Assembly: GCA_963920525.1 (NCBI GenBank)
Contig: OY986435.1
Span: 221,866,399 to 221,930,398, forward strand
Length of the DNA: 64,000 bases
From: Dichetophora obliterata
Lineage: Eukaryota; Arthropoda; Insecta; Diptera; Sciomyzidae
Direction: 5' to 3'
Both the position numbers and the translations under genes were made by a program. This document shows, in pieces, positions 1 to 10,739 of the stretch. The notes under the pieces are model-generated. The model was given only the letters and a program-made list of their open reading frames with translations. It did no database searches and was not told the DNA's origin. Every line of letters starts with the position of its first letter. The stretch's first letter is position 1.

Positions 1-9
1 CTACAAAAT

Positions 10-1455
10 CAGTGTGCTGCTACAAAATCGTGTATCATTTTAAATATTGGGGACACACAAAAATTATTATAGGAACCAAAGGATATATTCGTACATCATA
101 TTAAAAACAAATCATATTCAAATTTGGTATTGTTTTTTTTATTAAATTTAAAATTAATGTGACTACATTCAATTTATCTGAGAGCAAAACATAAGCAACA
201 AAATTAATATTTGGTGTAAGATACATTATTCTTGATAACCGCTGCACATCTGAGCGACATCGACTCTATTAAATTAGATATGTTGATATAAGCTATTTGT
301 TCCCAATTAAGTTTCAGGGCTTCATACACATGCAGTCTTATTGAAAAACCTTTGACCAGAAATTGTTGCCTTCAAAATCCCGAAAAGATTTTCGATGGGT
401 TTTAAGTCATTGTAATTGTGCCCGCCAATCAAGGACTTGAATCTCATTGCTTATAATGTAATCTTTGATGAGCTTTGAAGTGTGCTTGGGGTCGTTGTCG
501 GGCTGAAACGTTTACTGTGGCGGAATATTCCACTCTGCATGTGGTCGCATCTTGCTTTCTAAAATGTCTTTATATACAAATCGATCCATAATTCCATTGA
601 TTTTTGAAATGGTTCAACTTTATTATAGGAAAAACAAGTCCAGACTATAATACCACTGCCTCCGTGCTTAACATTTGTTTTGCAATTTCGGGCTTCAAGT
701 CGTGTACCTGTGCGGTGCGGTACCGTGTACATCCCATCTGAATTAATCAAGTTGAACTTTGATTCATCGCAAAAAAACGGTGTTCCATTTTTGAACGGTC
801 CAATTTAGGTGCTCTTTTGCAAAACAGAGTTTAAATAACAACTAATTGGAACTCATTGTCACAATTTCAGACAGAATTTTATAAATTATAACACCTCACC
901 TTGTTTTTTATGCTAGCTGTAAGCAAAGGTTTCTTTGCCGATCTGTAACTTCTTAAATCGTTCTCAACGGCTCGTCTTCGAACAGTGCCGTGATGGATAT
1001 CTAAATCAAGTGGCCAAACAACCACTTTGAATGTGGCAAATCGATTTCATTTGAACACGCCACAAATATACCTGTCATCAAGCAGCGATGTCTTCCGTGG
1101 CCACCCTCTTTAATGTACCGTTGTTACGTCTTTTGTGATTTTATACTTCTTTATTAATCTGCAAACTATTGACCGATTAATATCAAACTGTTTCGCGTAA
1201 GATATTTGCGAATTTTCGTTTTTATATTCGGAAATAATTTGTAATAATAATTTGCTTTTGTTTTGCTCAAATTGTAACAAATTGAATGTAGTCACATTAA
1301 TTTTAAATTTAATAAAAAAAACAAAACCAAATTTGAATTTAATTTGTTTTATATATGATGTATGAATATGCTTTGATTCCTATAATCATTTTTGTGTATT
1401 CCTAATATTAAAAAAGATACACGGTTTTGTTGCAGCGCACCAGTGATCTGCAAGC
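10..1455 (-). mobile_element. Tc1-like DNA transposon with long inverted terminal repeats (inactive)
   Basis: The two ends are inverted copies of one another over about 160-175 bp: roughly 10-185 on the left matches the complement of about 1270-1455. Both begin near a CAGTG/CACTG-type terminus, as in the Tc1 family. A broken transposase lies between them on the minus strand. Long inverted repeats recall Minos, S or Paris-type Tc1 elements rather than short-ended Tc1 itself. The left end is close to the window edge and holds a small duplication of the string CTACAAAATC, so the exact terminus and the TA target duplication could not be fixed. Confidence 0.85.
290..1295 (-). pseudogene. Tc1-family transposase, frameshifted
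   Basis: Read right to left, fragments of a Tc1 transposase appear in order. An N-terminal helix-turn-helix stretch is at about 1110-1295 (61 residues, ending near ITKDVTTVH). The first catalytic aspartate is in DESKFNLI at about 750-775, followed by a typical RPGTRL..-like and VKHGGSGIIVWTCFS block at 559-750. The second aspartate is in QPDNDPKHTS at about 475-510. The catalytic glutamate is in LKPIENLFG at about 365-400. All three DD34E residues can be seen, but they sit in different frames separated by stops and shifts, so no full-length enzyme is encoded. Confidence 0.85.
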
Positions 1456-1705
1456 GTGGCATTTTCGCTACTTGCAATCTACCCTCAACAAATACAGTGA
1501 CCGTCTGACCGCACTACGCAAGCGCTGCGATTGTTGTGTCGAACATACATGCAACATTGAAGCCAACTGTGTATGAGCGTGTCGTAAGACCACAATAATG
1601 CATGTTCGAGTTGTTGGTTTGATAACCAGCGCAGGGTCTTTTCAACTTCTGGTATGCAATGGTAAGTATGGTCATTTACAAGCAACAAAACAAAGACATA
1701 AAGCG
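1456..1705. other. Intergenic DNA, no feature recognised
   Basis: A minus-strand open frame of 89 codons (1485-1754) crosses this stretch and runs into the neighbouring MITE. It has no recognisable motif, so no gene is claimed. Confidence 0.4.
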
Positions 1706-1708
1706 TAA

Positions 1709-2135
1709 AGGCTGGATTACCCAAGCGTAAGGTAACGTAGCCCGACGTTGCCAATTGTCAAGCTAAAATCTGTTTAATGATAAATGTGTACAAGTCATTA
1801 CCGAAATCGTAACGTGACGTGACGCAGCGTAGAAGTCTGTAGAAAATAGATTTCTACGCAACATTACGATTTTTGACATTTCGACAGCTGTGTTACAAAC
1901 GAAAAAATTTGTTTAACTTCACATTATTGTAAATTTTAATACTATATAAGTAAGAATGCAATCTTTTATTGACGAGGAGAAGTAAACAAGCCTACTAGAA
2001 TTAAATAAGTGCCCTGCACAACGGCGCCTGCACTACGTTGGATTACGATTTCGGTAATCACTTATCCTCGAGGCAACGTCGCACTACGCTACATCCCGCT
2101 GCGCCACCTCACGTTACGCTTGGGTAATCAAGCCT
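1709..2135. mobile_element. PIF/Harbinger-like MITE (427 bp, TSD TAA)
   Basis: Ends are inverted repeats: AGGCTGGATTACCCAAGCGT on the left against AGGCTTGATTACCCAAGCGT on the right complement. The similarity continues imperfectly for about 100 bp inward (1709-1830 versus about 2012-2135). The trinucleotide TAA flanks both ends (1706-1708, 2136-2138), the TWA target duplication expected of PIF/Harbinger insertions. It is non-coding. The superfamily is inferred from TSD length and structure only. Confidence 0.7.
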
Positions 2136-2480
2136 TAACTCCTGCATAAAAAAACCAGCGCTTATTTTGTTCTCCGAACACAAAGTATTTGCAGTAACAT
2201 TGCAGTTACTTTGCGTGACTTTTGAGAGCTTGTAGCTCATAAGCTAATGGTTTAATTGAGCTGATTTCTTTTTTAAATAAATTCTAAAGTTTAATTGAGT
2301 GAGCAATAAAATTTGTTTAGTAAATTTTTAAAGATATTTATTAAATTTAGTTTTTTAAGAAATTATATCAGACGCCATTTTACTATAAAACACCTTTAAT
2401 CACTGATTTTGATAAGATGTTGTATGCATGCAGATCTTTAATAAAGCTACAACTTTTGTTCAATTGTTCAAAATTTTGAA
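2136..2480. other. AT-rich intergenic DNA
   Basis: No open frame, repeat or structured element was recognised in this stretch between the MITE and the tandem repeat block. Confidence 0.4.
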
Positions 2481-2481
2481 A

Positions 2482-3260
2482 TAATAGGGTCGCCACCTAA
2501 TATTATGTCTTTTCAAGAGTTTAAAACTGATAAATGACGTTTAAAACTCTTGAAAAGACATATTATTAGGTGGCAACCCTATTATTTAAAAATTTTATAA
2601 TTTTGAAATTCTGACAATGGATTCGGATTCAGCGACCCATTTTTGGTGTACCTTTTTTTTGCCAGCCCCGAATTCATAAAACTACAAAAAACTAAGGTGG
2701 CAACCCTATCCGCCATCTTGAATTTCAAAATTCTAACTTTAGATTCGAAATCAGTGAAACCTTAACACTGATAAATGACGTTTAAACTCTCGAAAAGACA
2801 TATTATTAGGTGGCAACCCTATTATTTCAAAATTTTATAATTTTGAAATTCTGACAATGGATTCAGATTCAGCGACCTATTTTGATGTACCATTTTTTTG
2901 TCAGCCCCGAATTAAGAAAACTACAAAAAATTAAGGTGGCAACCCTATCCACCATCTTGAATTTTAAAATTCTGACTTTAGATTCAAAATCATCGAAACC
3001 TTAACACTGATAAATGATGTTTAAAACTCTTAAAAATACATATTATTAGGTGGCAATACTGTGGTAAAAATTTAGGTGGCAACCCTAACCTCCATCTTAA
3101 ATTTTAAAACTGTGACATTATTTTCGAAATCAAATCCGTTGTCAGAATTTCAAAATTACAAGAATTCGCATAAATGAAAAATATCTAGGTGGCAACTCTA
3201 TCCGCCATCTTAAATTTTAAAGTTTGACATCATCTTCGAAATAAGTTACCCCTAAAACTT
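2482..3260. repeat. Tandem repeat, unit about 240 bp, with an inverted head
   Basis: A unit that starts with CTGATAAATGACGTTTAAA and carries AGGTGGCAACCCTAT recurs at 2527, 2768 and 3007 (spacing 241 and 239 bp), with more diverged AGGTGGCAACYCTA pieces to about 3200. The first copy is preceded by its own mirror image: 2482-2527 is the inverse complement of 2541-2585. The array therefore opens with a 45-bp-arm hairpin. It is non-coding and resembles a short satellite or the body of a degenerate foldback element. Confidence 0.75.
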
Positions 3261-3656
3261 CCTAAAACTATTTACTCTATTCATACTGAAGTAATCTACA
3301 AACACTTGAGTAAAAATGCAGTGTACGCGCTGATTTCATCGTTCGTAAGCTTACTTTTGTATCACTGCTTAGCCGAAGTTGAAATCAACCTGCAATGGTA
3401 CACGAGGCAGTAGCTCAAAATAATGCATAATTATAACGATTGCCGTTCGTGCGCTGTGGTTTATACACATAATTATTTTATGCAAACATCTATACTTTCC
3501 ACTGAAGTCGAAGCACACATCACACAGTGTTTGACTTTGGTACAATTGGCTAATGCAACATGCCTGATGTTGTAAGTGAGCTCGATGGCGTAGAACATGT
3601 TGCATGGTATTAATGATATTGAAGTCATACAAAAACCAACTATGTACTGAGTGTAA
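3261..3656. other. Intergenic DNA, no feature recognised
   Basis: A minus-strand open frame of 110 codons (3369-3701) covers most of this stretch. It contains no recognisable domain and its 5' end lies inside the inverted repeat of the next element, so it is treated as chance. Confidence 0.35.
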
Positions 3657-4451
3657 TGGTCCAGTTAGCCTCGCATGGCATAGCAGTGCATGGCTTAACA
3701 AGCGTCACATCGAAATCTGCTTAGTGGGATTTGTGTGTATCTGATTAAGCACAACATGGCAACGCATGGCAATGCTCAGATAAAAACAGAAATGCATCTC
3801 TGACTACATAGATAAACATGGAAGATCTATTTCATTTTAATATCTGTGTATTCTTCTATGTATTTGACGTTTTGGCAAAACAGATGTGAAGTTGTAAAAT
3901 TGTTTGATCAAGTGCAGTTAATTTATTAAAATAAAATCGTTGTATTCTTCTTTTTTATTGTTTTATTTTGACCATGTGACTATGCTTTGCATAATCACCA
4001 TTTATTTAGCTGTGTGCTAGCTGCTTATCTGCGTTGCATGCGCTGCTGTGCCATGCGAGGCTAACTGGACCATTAACAAGCGTCACATCGAAATCTGTTC
4101 AATAGGATTTGTGTGTATCTGATTATGCACAACATGGCAACGCATGGCAATGCTCAGATAAAAACAGAAATGCATCTCTGACTACATAGATAAACATGGA
4201 ATATCTATTTCATTTTAATATCTGTGTATTCTTCTATGTATTTGACGTTTTGGCAAAACAGATGTGAAGTTGTAAAATTGTTTGATCAAGTGCGGTTAAT
4301 TTATTAAAATAAAATCGTTGTATTCTTCTTTTTTATTGTTTTATTTTGACCATGTGACTATGCTTTGCATAATCACCATTTATTTAGCTGTGTGCTAGCT
4401 GCTTATCTGCGTTGCATGCGCTGCTGTGCCATGCGAGGCTAACTGGACCAT
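3657..4451. repeat. MITE with 37-bp inverted ends, followed by a tandem partial copy
   Basis: 3657-4072 is bounded by inverted repeats: ATGGTCCAGTTAGCCTCGCA and onward on the left, and its complement ending ...GGCTAACTGGACCAT on the right. About 34 of 37 positions match. The segment 3695-4072 is then repeated almost perfectly as 4073-4451, a 378-bp period. The second copy has the right inverted repeat but no left one. No coding potential was seen. The superfamily is not clear because no target duplication could be fixed. Confidence 0.75.
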
Positions 4452-4519
4452 AAAAGCAGTTGCAGTTCATCGCTGCAGGTCTCTGCAGCGCACTTATAAT
4501 GTTGCTATTATTTGCGCAA

Positions 4520-4687
4520 CATTGGCCACATTCTAGCCGAAAAAGTGCTCAAGAACTGTTCCACAACTTTCGGGCTGAATGGTATGCTCTCACAGAACAT
4601 GTTCCTTGAGATGTCACAATTTATATAGCGAAAATATTTTATGCTACTTCGCTACTTGAGCACTTTTTCGGCTAGAATGCGGCCATT
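4520..4687. mobile_element. Small foldback/MITE, about 165 bp
   Basis: Inverted arms of about 32 bp, centred on CTAGCCGAAAAAGTGCTCAAG at about 4534-4552 and its complement at 4655-4675, enclose about 100 bp. One or two mismatches were seen in the arms. No clear target duplication. Confidence 0.6.
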
Positions 4688-5327
4688 GTAGATGTTTAGA
4701 AATTTTACAGCTACGCAAATATTGTTCATTAATGCACACAGGGACAGCAACGCCACAGGTTTGGTGGCCATAATTCTCAAAAAAGAAACGTTCGAAACTG
4801 CAAAAATGAGTTATGGCATTTGGATTGCAGATACTCAACCTATCTCTACTAAAAATTTTAGTAAATTGCTCAATGCATTTGTTTAAATTTTGTTTACATT
4901 TAAATCAAAAACAGTGTTGCCATATTTTTTTAATCTTTAATTTTCAGAAAAAAATCTTCATTTTTTGTGAAAAAATTGGAACTAAAAAAATAACTAAAAC
5001 ATATATATTTAAAATGTGTGATTTAAAATTTTTATTCTTGTATTTGAAATAAAGTACTTAAATTAAATTAATAATTAAACAAAACAAAAACAATCGCATT
5101 CATTAACTTAAATCATTTAAATTATCAATTTATTGAAAAACTTAAAAATTTGTTTAAAAAAAATATACATTTGATATTTATATGAATGTAAATGTCATTA
5201 CCAATTTTTGAGATCATAGTAAATTGCATGCCATATAAAATAGTTTTACTCATTAATAAATCAAATTAATTTTAGTAGATTAATTAAAGAAATGTGGAGA
5301 TAATTGCAAGTGTGTTCATTACAAAGG

Positions 5328-5460
5328 AAAGTTGTTTATGCTGTTTTATCGATTCCTGAAGCACCAGCAAATGCAGAAAGCATTTTTTCTCTGTAGTAAT
5401 TATTATCTGTAGTAATAAACCCAAAATCAGAAATACATTTTATATCAAACCTTTTGTGAA
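5328..5460 (+). pseudogene. hAT dimerisation-domain remnant on the opposite strand
   Basis: The plus strand encodes KVVYAVLSIPEAPANAESIF followed by a stop at 5394. This matches the start of the conserved hAT C-terminal dimerisation motif (xLSIPxSxAxxERIFS). A weak continuation, NKPKIRN, appears in another frame. The orientation is opposite to the middle fragment 300 bp away. Either the element is internally inverted or two hAT copies are merged here. The match is short. Confidence 0.45.
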
Positions 5461-5684
5461 ATTTTGCAATGAAAAGACTGTTTAAGAAAAATCAAACATG
5501 CACAAATGATGAAATCTGAAAAATTAAATTGTTTTTTAAACATATATTGATCAAACTTTTTTATAATTTCTGACGACTGTTTTAATTTGTGCAGTTCCAA
5601 TCGCTTTTCCTTAAAAAAGTTTTAGTTCAAAAATCCCACACCCCCACGTTTCTAATTTATTTCTGATTTAGTTTTATTAATATT

Positions 5685-6023
5685 TATTTGTGAAAAAACT
5701 CATCGTCAATTTCTTGTAATTTTTCTGAACGGATGACATTAGGTAGAAAAATACACAAATTGAAAATAGTGAAATTTTGCCTTTTTAAAATTTTCGTTGG
5801 TGCTAAAAGTTCGACACGTTTTAGAAAATCATTCCCAAAATCAGACTGTTGTAATAAACAATTGCATAGCTCAACATAAAATTTTAAGCAATGTTCTCTA
5901 AAATCAATTTCATCTGATTCGAATAATTTATGTGTAGAGCTTAAAGACGAATATACCTCGACTCCTAAATAAATGTCTTTAGGATTTTTTAAGGACTTGA
6001 AATCATTTACATCAATTTCTTTG
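5685..6023 (-). pseudogene. hAT transposase, middle fragment
   Basis: Reading right to left, an uninterrupted frame of about 110 residues has the spacing and wording of the hAT region just before the C-terminal dimerisation domain. It runs from KEIDVNDFKSLKN, through FREHCLKFYVELCNCLLQQ and FLKRVELLAP, to SEKLQEIDDEF, where it stops. No start codon or N-terminal zinc finger was found, so this is a remnant. The N-terminal and catalytic parts are missing or unreadable. Confidence 0.65.
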
Positions 6024-6459
6024 TAGTTTTCAAAGCATATATATTCATATACATATAGTGATTATCAAGACTTGACGAATGAAAATCGAGACAAAAAAAC
6101 AGAAACAACGAAAGCAACTGCGCTACCACTTCATAAAGAAATTTTTGAAAGGGCTTGAAAAGTAGTATTAAAATGAGTTGCAGCTTCAAATGTTACTTAT
6201 ATTTTTGTAGTAACATACAATTTGTTTTATTTAATGTATTTGATTCATTAAACTAGTAAGCATTTTTTTAATCGTAATAACTTGAAAAACTGGGTAAAAT
6301 AAAAAAAAAATCAATTTTTAGGCAAAAACTGGAAAACTGTCTACCCTCTCAAAAAACTACCAACAAAAAGTTTTATCTGCCCATCTGGTAACACTGATCA
6401 CAAAACACAATTATTTTCATTTATTTATTTGTTTGTTGACATTTTAGTTTGGCACAGAA

Positions 6460-8812
6460 CTGGCATGATAAATTCAGCACTAAAGTACTGAATTCAGTAC
6501 TTTTCACTTTTCAAAAGTACCGCAGTACCTCCGCAATGATTTCAGTACTTTCTTTATTTGTCAGTACTTTCTTAATTGTCTTAAAAAAAATTTGCTTGCA
6601 CTTGTTTTACTTATTTAATAATTTTCGATATCTGATCTATTCGTTTGCAAGCTACTTAAAAATTGTACATCAATAATTTTAATTGCAACCAACCACAATC
6701 AACTTCATTTTGTAATAGCTATAAATTTCAGCCGCCAAAAATATACAAACATTGCATAAAATGGAATCAGATTCGAGCAGCGATTTTATTTAATAACCAT
6801 AAGCTTTTATTGATGAAATACATTTCTATTAGGTTAAGTGATGATGAGGCATCGAAGCCTAAACGCAAGGAGTACGTGACTGCCTTCCAAACGGAATGGC
6901 TAAAGGAGTTTCCGTGGATGGTTCGCGACAAATAAAATGGAAAAAAGATGCACGGTGTGCAATGTGTCCATCGTTGGAGGCCTAACGCACATCCAACGGC
7001 ATGAAGCTCGTGATTTTGTGTCCAAGCAAACTGCTAAATCATCATCAGCACGGACACTAGAAGTGATGCTAAGTTTGTTCGTAGCAGAACATAACACCCC
7101 ATTTTCGGTTATGATCATCTTAGCACATTATTAAAGCGACTTATTCCTGACTCTGATGTAGTAAAACAATTTACGATAAATCGAATGAAAGCTCAAAGAT
7201 TTGTTACAACTCTTAGTGGACCGGAGAATACTAAAAAAATGTCTATGTTTTGTCGTCTACATTACTTCTAACTCATCATCGATGAAAGCACCGATTGCAC
7301 TGTGTCAAAAAACTTGGCGATTATTATAAGAATTTTTGATGGAAAGTGCAAGGATAGATTTTTGGAGTTGGTATCTTTGGAGCAATCTACAGCACAAGCT
7401 ATACATGAAGCTATTTAAAAGTATTGGACGATAACTGCATCCCATTATAGAACATTATAGCCTTTACATCAGATAATTGTTCTGTTATGATGGTCACCTT
7501 GAAAATTAGATTTTTTGAAATTTCAAGAATATTTTGGAACGAAATTACATGTTATTTTAAAATACGCAACCACGAGATGGATATCACGGCAGGAAGTAGT
7601 AGATAGAATTCTAGAACAATGGGAGCATTTACAGTATTATTTTACTTTAAGCAATTTTGAAGTAAGTAGTAAAAATGAGAGGCTAGAATTTATTGCTGAG
7701 GGATAAGTGAATCCTATTTATAAAATTATTTTTATATATCTTGCATTTGTATTAAAACTTATAAATGATATAAATTTAGAAATGCAGTCAGAAGACGCTC
7801 GCATGCATGTTTTTTACACGCTTAACTCTTTGTTTCGGCAAATGACTAGGAATTTTATCGCAAGCGATAGTGTAAAAATATTGATGTATCAAAACTTAAT
7901 TTAAATGATAATAATTTACCATTGAAAGACTTTTTTGTGGAACCGAGGTAGATTTATATATAAACAAACAATCTATTGATAAGGAAACTGTTATCGAATT
8001 TAAGAAAATTTGTAAAAAATTTTATGTAACATTCTGTGAATCTTTAAGAACAAAACTAAATTTTGACGATGAAATGTTACAATAGTTTAGCAAATTTACA
8101 CCGGAAAGTGTAGTTACTGGACAAACAAATACCATTGTTCAGTGTGTTTTAAAATTGTTTCCGCGAAATTTAAAAAACAAGTTGGTTCAATTAAAAATGA
8201 AAATAATGAACTTATGTTTGGTAATATATATAAAATCGTCGAAGGAATACTTTCCATACCTCATTCGTCGGCTAACGTCGAACGTATTTTTTCATATCAA
8301 AACTTAATCAAAACAAAATGTCGAAATAGGCTACAAGTAACGACCCTTTTAAAATCAATACACACAAAATACCTTTTAAAAGCAGATGGAACATGCTGCT
8401 ATAATATCGAAATTTCTCAAGAGTTATTTTGCAAACAAATTAAAAACGTTGATATTGAAGAATTGTTAGAATGAATTAATACCTGATATATCACTTTAAT
8501 TTCATTTATTATTTACTAATTATATTTTTAATGCAATGTTCCTTGATGCAATCCAATGTTCCTTATTAATGTTTTAATGTTCCTTGTATAAAATACAATA
8601 CATTATTAATTAAAAAATGAATTTATGTTTTTATATGTATACGTTTTTTTCACATACTTAAAACATTGTTATGTTTCTTATATTTTTTATTTTATGTTTG
8701 TGAATAAAAATTTTATGAAAGAATTTGTGGTGTTTTTTTTTTATTTCAGTACTTTTTAGTACTTTTTGAAATCCGCAAAATACCAAACCGAAAATTGGAA
8801 TTATCATCCCTG
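6460..8812 (+). mobile_element. hAT transposon with perfect 8-bp TSD (2,353 bp)
   Basis: The octamer GCACAGAA occurs immediately outside both ends (6452-6459 and 8813-8820). Termini are short inverted repeats, CTGGCATGATAA on the left and CAGGGATGATAA on the right complement. Subterminal AGTACTTTT-type motifs cluster at both ends (about 6480-6560 and 8747-8767), as hAT transposase-binding sites often do. A frameshifted hAT transposase occupies the middle. Structure, TSD length and coding remnant agree on the hAT superfamily. Confidence 0.9.
6770..8474 (+). pseudogene. hAT transposase, broken by stops and frameshifts
   Basis: Pieces in order give a typical hAT protein. First is a basic N-terminus and tryptophan-containing lead-in to a BED-like zinc finger (ending EWLKEFPWMVRDK at 6935). 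Then the finger itself, CTVCNVSIVGGLTHIQRHEA, in a shifted frame from about 6955. A helical stretch with LIPDSDVVKQF follows near 7140. The first catalytic aspartate region IIDESTDCT is at about 7276. The second aspartate region is near FTSDNCSVMM (about 7465-7495). TTRWISRQEVVDRILEQW is at about 7575. The C-terminal dimerisation domain, LSIPHSSANVERIFSYQNL, begins at about 8250 and runs to the stop at 8474. At least four frame changes or stops separate these parts. Confidence 0.85.
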
Positions 8813-8820
8813 GCACAGAA

Positions 8821-9374
8821 TGACAAGAATGCTCTCAATTGAGAACATTAAAATTAAAAACAGCTTTGTAGGAGGTTTACAGAAGGTTTGTTCCTATTTT
8901 AAAATTCTCTCATTTGTGAAGCTGTTACAAGCAGCGTTGCCATATGGTCCGATATATCGGATATGTTACGATTTTAATACTTGAATCCGATGTTCCGATA
9001 TATGACCAAAATTCTTCCGAATGTTACGATTTCAGAAAAAGGAGATCCGCCGTCCGATTTTGCATATATTTTTATACACATATATATAGTAAAGTTCCCA
9101 ATAGATTAGAGTTAGATACAATGTAAGGAACTCCGCATACAAAAGATTATCTGCGTATGAAATCTTTTAACTGTTTTAGTCTTGAAATTGATAAGGAATT
9201 GATAAACAAATTTAATCAAGCAATGTATATATGACTTCGAAAAAATTATATTTTTTTACACATATTTTTTTACTAAAATCTAATTTTTTGTAGTTTTTGC
9301 TGGCTTAAAACAACAAAATTTTTTTGTTAATTTACTTGAAGTAAAAGCTTTACATTTATAGAGCCGACCCCAGC
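8821..9374. other. Flank between hAT and LTR element; possible second hAT end
   Basis: Position 8939 begins CAGCGTTGCCATATGGTCCG, close to hAT-type CAGNGTTGCCA termini. Several CCGATATAT motifs follow (8950-9005). No matching right end was found in the window, so it is at most a truncated element. The rest is AT-rich. The last 14 bases (9361-9374) match the 3' part of the LTR and are discussed with the LTR element. Confidence 0.3.
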
Positions 9375-9985
9375 TTATAGGTTCCTGCTGGGTCGTATGA
9401 CGACCATACTCTGCAGAGGAAACTCCCCGATAGGGCGTGAGGAGTGCGAGGGACAGGTCCCAAGCAGGACATGCAAGGAGGGCTAAGCCATCCGCAGCTA
9501 GGTTAAGTTAGGTTAAGAAAATAGATATAAGGCACATAGAAGTGCATGAGAGTTTATTTACTTTAATAAATATAATACGTTCATTTGAGTAAATTACCAT
9601 GTTGATACTTACTTATGTCGGTGTAAATTCCACTTACCATGCATGAGACCTAAGAGTGTCTAAAGTAAGGGATAGATAGCCAGGGGCAACATCAATGGGT
9701 GCATAGGGCACCAGTTGTATGATGCATGCTACATTTCCTGCTGAGGTGATATCACCAATCAGCAGTTGATGCAATAATTTCACTTATTGCATCAGCCAAT
9801 TTAAACTGCGTCATTAGTATAACGTTAGTTTGTTTTGCTAATTATTTTGTTCTTTCTTTACATGTGAACGGGAATGTCGCATGATGCCTGAAGACAGGTA
9901 CCCAGTTGCAGGAAGGGTATACAGGCGCAAGAGAGCCAGTGGCATGGGCCACGCACGCTAAAGGGAGAAGAACATACGCAGGCAC

Positions 9986-10516
9986 GTGAGGAACGTGGAA
10001 TGGAACACCAGTCTCGCAAGAAGAGCTTCGAGACGTTTTAGTCATTCAGTCGAGTGCCGTCAATTAGACAAGACTCATTTCAGTCGAGTGCCGTCAACCA
10101 GACAAGACTCATTCAGTCGAGTGCCGTCAACCAGACAAGACTCGTTCAGTCGAGTGCCGTCGAAAACAACGAAGCAGAAGTCAAAGTGCCGTCGACCAAG
10201 AAGGTCTTTGTTGAACATTTTGTCGCCAAGTAAAGCGGCCAACATAAGATTAATATATCGCGACAGAAGCAGCTATAATTACATCTCCGCAGTCGACAGC
10301 AGCAGCGAGTCGAGCCAACCGACACGGCCAACAGCGACGCCAACAAGCGGAGTCCTCAGTCAACGACGACGTCGACAGCGACAACGCAGCGCCGCCAACT
10401 GTGAATGCAGTAAGCCGTCGGGAATTCAGCCAATGCTGGCAGCGACGCCGGCAGCGAAAACCCTGGTCAGCAGCGGAAAGCCTATAGCAAAGGAGCAAGT
10501 ACAGCAGACGCAATAG
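9986..10516 (+). CDS. Open frame inside the 5' LTR, uncertain
   Basis: A 176-codon frame runs through the LTR and is rich in Arg, Ser and Gln, including four copies of an 11-residue SRVPSTRQDSF-like block that simply translate the 33-bp DNA repeat. In the 3' LTR the same stretch is shifted, so only the part at 19634-20062 is retained in this frame. No domain was recognised. LTR sequence is rarely coding, so this is most likely a by-product of the repeat, though gag-like leader peptides from LTRs are not impossible. Confidence 0.15.
   Translation: MRNVEWNTSLARRASRRFSHSVECRQLDKTHFSRVPSTRQDSFSRVPSTRQDSFSRVPSKTTKQKSKCRRPRRSLLNILSPSKAANIRLIYRDRSSYNYISAVDSSSESSQPTRPTATPTSGVLSQRRRRQRQRSAANCECSKPSGIQPMLAATPAAKTLVSSGKPIAKEQVQQTQ
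10047..10161 (+). repeat. 33-bp tandem array in 5' LTR
   Basis: About three and a half copies of a unit beginning CAGTCGAGTGCCGTCAACCA. The same array is in the 3' LTR at about 19593-19707. The two arrays differ in the sequence leading into the first copy (16 extra bases on the left). Confidence 0.85.
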
Positions 10517-10739
10517 GAGCCGAGAAGTATCATTTATATTAGTTATTTCATATAATAAGTTGTATAAATAATTGAATTAACGTGGTTAAGTTAAATACCA
10601 AGCAAATATTCATACAAAAATATTTAAAGTAACAGTAGTTTAATAAGCGGGCAGTAAATTAATTTAACGTAAAGAGTGGAACGGTGAGATACGAGAAGTA
10701 TCCTAAAGCAACGAGGCGGAGTCATATTACTAAAATCAA

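Larger units (their letters stand above)
4912..6396 (-). mobile_element. Degenerate hAT element with 8-bp TSD (1,485 bp)
   Basis: The left terminus CAGTGTTGCCA at 4912 pairs with the right terminus at 6396, whose complement reads CAGTGTTACCA. This is a common hAT terminal motif. Flanking octamers are ATCAAAAA (4904-4911) and ATCACAAA (6397-6404), seven of eight identical, fitting an old 8-bp hAT target duplication. Fragments of hAT transposase are found inside. The interior is very AT-rich and internally deleted compared with a full hAT element (about 2.5-4 kb). Confidence 0.75.

Noticed and set aside
3369..3701. 110-codon minus-strand frame
   Set aside because: Low protein-like character and its start lies within a MITE inverted repeat.
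9510..9530. AGGTTAAGTTAGGTTAAG resembling insect telomere repeat TTAGG
   Set aside because: Only two irregular units, and it is part of both LTRs of the retrotransposon.
10146..10516. Minus-strand open frames in the LTR (66 and 87 codons)
   Set aside because: Antisense shadows in a GC-richer repeat; identical copies in the other LTR are expected and not evidence of coding.
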